Notes under the pieces: generated by a model
Told to the model about the DNA's origin: nothing
The model's database searches: none
What the model saw: the letters and a program-made list of their open reading frames with translations, nothing else
In this document: piece by piece, positions 5,825 through 7,620 of the stretch
How the letters are laid out: each line of letters begins with the position of its first letter
How positions within the stretch are numbered: position 1 is the first letter of the stretch
Made by a program: the position numbers and the translations under genes
Assembly: GCA_030916925.1 (NCBI GenBank)
Contig: JAUPVU010000084.1
Location: 1-7,620 of the forward strand
Direction: 5' to 3'
DNA: 7,620 bases
From: Patescibacteria group bacterium
GTDB taxonomy: Bacteria > Patescibacteriota > WWE3 > 2-01-FULL-39-13

Positions 5825-6523
5825 ATGGAAGATTCTATTTGGAACACAACTGAAAGAGATCTTCTAGAAAATCACCCTACTCTCCCGCCAACATTAAGTG
5901 CATCCTACTTGTTAATACATGGCATTGTTGCCCCAAATTTTGAGGCGGAACCGAGTGTTAATATAGTGAAGATCGATAATCCATTTAGGATTCCAAAACC
6001 ATTTACTACGTTTCAGAATGTACTCTGGTATTTTATATCCGCATCCTCAACAATAGAGGCTGGTTCTAGAACTATGGAATCAATAACACTCGAACAATTA
6101 AATAATCAATTAACTCTTAGAAATGATGTTTGTTTTTCTGAACCGGCATACTTTAAAAAGATGGTAAGGGGATATTATAGAGGTGAAGACCCTTTTCTAC
6201 TCTATTATAATGAAAAGCCCCATTCCTTCAAAATATTTAGTGGGAATTGCGGACTAGAATTTACTATGGATTCGGATGAGAACACAGTTGCATTTGGCAT
6301 TAATGGCATGGGAGTGAATTCCGTTCATCATCAATTAGAAGCTTCTTTTACTTTCGAACCTGAAGTACATAGGTTTGGACTATCAAGAGATGGGTTTGAT
6401 GAAACTGGTCGATCAGTTTCAGAACAAAAATATGAGCGATTTTTGACTGATAGTGAAAAGGATACAATAAAGGATATCTGGAAAGTAAGTTCAGGTAAAG
6501 AGATTGCAACCTATCCTAATTAG
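5825..6523 (+). CDS. Hypothetical protein, 232 residues, no recognised family
   Basis: I do not recognise this protein. It is predicted to be soluble: no signal peptide, no convincing membrane helix (FQNVLWYFISAS at about 63-74 is only mildly hydrophobic), and no repeats. It is mixed alpha/beta by eye, rich in aromatic residues, with two cysteines (in NDVCFSEP and SGNCGLEF) and a polar C-terminus (SEQKYERFLTDSEKDTIKDIWK). An N-terminal run, NHPTLPPTLSASYLLIHGIVAP, precedes a Pro-rich stretch (NPFRIPKPF). The reading frame is uninterrupted over 699 bp, a TATAAT element sits just upstream, and codon use resembles the neighbours, which supports a real gene. It starts with ATG at 5825 without a Shine-Dalgarno sequence and diverges from the deacylase gene. 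Its stop overlaps recJ by 8 bp, tail to tail. It could be lineage-specific; no role is proposed. Confidence 0.75.
   Translation: MEDSIWNTTERDLLENHPTLPPTLSASYLLIHGIVAPNFEAEPSVNIVKIDNPFRIPKPFTTFQNVLWYFISASSTIEAGSRTMESITLEQLNNQLTLRNDVCFSEPAYFKKMVRGYYRGEDPFLLYYNEKPHSFKIFSGNCGLEFTMDSDENTVAFGINGMGVNSVHHQLEASFTFEPEVHRFGLSRDGFDETGRSVSEQKYERFLTDSEKDTIKDIWKVSSGKEIATYPN
6516..6523. repeat. Palindrome CTAATTAG shared by the stops of two convergent genes
   Basis: The perfect 8-bp palindrome CTAATTAG provides the final AAT-TAG (Asn-stop) of the + strand gene and, read on the other strand, the final AAT-TAG of recJ. Flanking CTAT (6511-6514) and ATAG (6524-6527) extend the symmetry with one unpaired C at 6515. 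No T-run terminator follows on either strand. Confidence 0.8.
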
Positions 6524-7620
6524 ATAGTATTTCTCTTATTTTTAATTCTAAATTTCGGTTGCCGTTCCATTCGTTGAGAGAGAAGTTATAGCAAAGGTCG
6601 ATTGTTTCTCCGATGTTTATTTTATTGCTCATGTAACTTCTTCCAAATCCTAGTGCGGTAAATTCATTTTGATTTTCGTCTAGCAAAAATAGTTTGAGAT
6701 GTGTGTTTTCTTTTCCAAACACGATTTTATTAAATACCTTGAGATTTTTAGTTAGAAAGGTTGGTTCAGGATTGCCTGTTCCAAATGGTTTTAGTCTTTG
6801 GATTTTTTCGAAGGTAGATAGGCTTATTAGTGAAGAGGGAAGTTCAAGGTCGGCTTCTATTTTTTTGTCAAAAAGGGATTTGTCTATTTTTAATGTTTTA
6901 TTTAGAAATTCATTCAACTTTTCGATGTTTTCTGTTTTGATGGTGAATCCGGCGGCCATTTCATGGCCGCCGACCTTTTCAAATAGGGTTTCTACTTCTC
7001 TTAATGAATCCACAATTGATATTCCAGAAATCGATCTTGCGGAACCTTTTGCAAGTCCAGTTTTTTTGTCTATCGAAATCGCAACTGCTGGATGATTAAA
7101 TTTTTGAGTTAGTCTTCCTGCTATTAATCCAATTATTCCTTCATGATAATTCTCGTCAGAAGAAATTATAAAATTGGGAATATTGTTTTCCTCAATCTTT
7201 TTGGATGCCATTTCAAATCCTGCAAATGTTTTATCTTGTCTTGTTTGGTTTAGTAAATTAAGTTCTTTCGAAATTCTCAGTGCGTCAGTTGGGTCATCAG
7301 AGATTAACAAATTCAATGAGTCCATCGCGTTTTCTAATCTTCCAGTCGCATTTAGTCTTGGTCCAATAACCCATCCAATTTCATATGTATCGATTGGAAA
7401 TTTAACTGCTGCTACTTCTAATAATTTTTTTATTCCTAAATTGGAATTGGTATTGAGTTCTGTTAAGCCCATTTTTGCAATGCTTCTATTAAAATCGGTT
7501 AAAGGTTGTAAATCGCAGATGGTTCCAATTGCTGCAAGGTCAGAATATTTATTTTTTTCATGTGGAAAATTGCTTGTTATTAGGTTGTTAGAAATTGTCC
7601 ATGCAATTCCAGCGCCAGTC
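6516..7620 (-). CDS. recJ: Single-stranded-DNA-specific exonuclease RecJ, C-terminal part (5' end outside window)
   Basis: RecJ is a Mn/Mg-dependent 5'-3' single-strand DNA exonuclease of recombination and mismatch or base-excision repair. The frame stays open to the window edge, so the start lies outside; 367 residues are visible (the first complete codon begins at 7619). Fragment landmarks are TGAGIAWTI (1-9), DLAAIGTICDLQPL (27-40) with the metal-ligand Asp36 of the DHH domain, GPRLNATGRL (86-95), HEGIIGLIAGRL (159-170), KGSARS (191-196), the DHHA1 signature GGHEMAAGF (217-225), and LKPFGTGNPEP (276-286) leading into a C-terminal OB-like domain. The protein ends LKIREILSN, a normal RecJ end. 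The upstream catalytic DHH motifs I-III are not in the window. The ATG at 7470-7472 lies inside the conserved region and is not the true start. The codons for GGHEMAA form a perfect GC-rich hairpin. The gene converges on, and overlaps by 8 bp, the hypothetical gene. Confidence 0.96.
   Translation of the reverse strand, partial: TGAGIAWTISNNLITSNFPHEKNKYSDLAAIGTICDLQPLTDFNRSIAKMGLTELNTNSNLGIKKLLEVAAVKFPIDTYEIGWVIGPRLNATGRLENAMDSLNLLISDDPTDALRISKELNLLNQTRQDKTFAGFEMASKKIEENNIPNFIISSDENYHEGIIGLIAGRLTQKFNHPAVAISIDKKTGLAKGSARSISGISIVDSLREVETLFEKVGGHEMAAGFTIKTENIEKLNEFLNKTLKIDKSLFDKKIEADLELPSSLISLSTFEKIQRLKPFGTGNPEPTFLTKNLKVFNKIVFGKENTHLKLFLLDENQNEFTALGFGRSYMSNKINIGETIDLCYNFSLNEWNGNRNLELKIREILSN
6950..6972. 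repeat. Perfect 10-bp GC-rich inverted repeat inside recJ
   Basis: CGGCGGCCAT (6950-6959) and ATGGCCGCCG (6963-6972) are exact reverse complements separated by a 3-base loop (TTC on the + strand). The block encodes the invariant GGHEMAA of RecJ using GGC and GCC codons, in a gene whose other Gly and Ala codons mostly end in A or T. On the + strand it is followed by ACCTTTTC, so it resembles a weak intrinsic terminator for transcription running antisense into recJ from the 5825 gene. The repeat is directly visible; a role is inference. Confidence 0.6.

Noticed and set aside
6694..7095. Plus-strand ORF of 133 codons inside recJ
   Set aside because: It is antisense to conserved RecJ motifs and explained as a shadow frame.
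1..7620. Alternative genetic code with TGA as Gly, as in some CPR phyla
   Set aside because: No gene contains an in-frame TGA, and the deacylase ends with TGA at the point where the family's length is complete.

Overview
The window is AT-rich, densely packed bacterial DNA read with the standard bacterial code: TAA, TAG and one TGA all act as stops, and no in-frame TGA is needed. It looks like chromosomal core DNA of a Candidate Phyla Radiation (Patescibacteria) organism. Four things point there: an alanyl-tRNA synthetase that stops directly after its editing domain; a pilM-like gene followed by a bitopic 'baseplate J-like' gene; a ruvX next to them; and mostly Shine-Dalgarno-less starts. I cannot fix the phylum. 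Microgenomates, Katanobacteria (WWE3) or Dojkabacteria (WS6)-like lineages are my best guess from the style of the baseplate J-like protein, and this is inference.

Layout, left to right. (1) Positions 2-439: the 3' part of alaS, then 453-926, a small DUF456-type membrane protein, both on the + strand. (2) A 56-bp gap holding a good promoter whose predicted transcription start coincides with the GTG start of the next gene. It drives a compact + strand operon at 983-4162: a PilM/FtsA-like actin-fold ATPase, a single-pass membrane protein with a baseplate J-like extracytoplasmic part, and the YqgF/RuvX nuclease. (3) Converging on this, on the - strand, is a two-gene unit at 4199-5718: a YbaK-type aminoacyl-tRNA deacylase overlapping by ATGA with a membrane-anchored D,D-carboxypeptidase. 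(4) A 106-bp divergent spacer with TATA-rich promoter elements. (5) An unrecognised 232-residue protein at 5825-6523 (+). (6) Converging on it, on the - strand, the C-terminal two thirds or so of RecJ (6516 to the window edge).

Functional themes are translation fidelity (AlaS editing domain, YbaK), DNA repair and recombination (RuvX, RecJ), and cell envelope (DUF456, PilM-like, baseplate J-like, carboxypeptidase). The PilM-like and baseplate J-like pair is the most interesting module: a cytoplasmic actin-like ATPase encoded beside a protein with a cytoplasmic head, one membrane helix and a large outside domain. That layout parallels PilM-PilN of type IV pili, but no other pilus or phage-tail genes are present. 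Other items worth checking are a carboxypeptidase whose SxN motif reads S-G-A, a perfect GC-rich hairpin inside recJ, and two convergent genes that end on the same 8-bp palindrome. I saw no tRNA, rRNA, CRISPR array or insertion sequence. Every gap between genes is shorter than about 110 bp.
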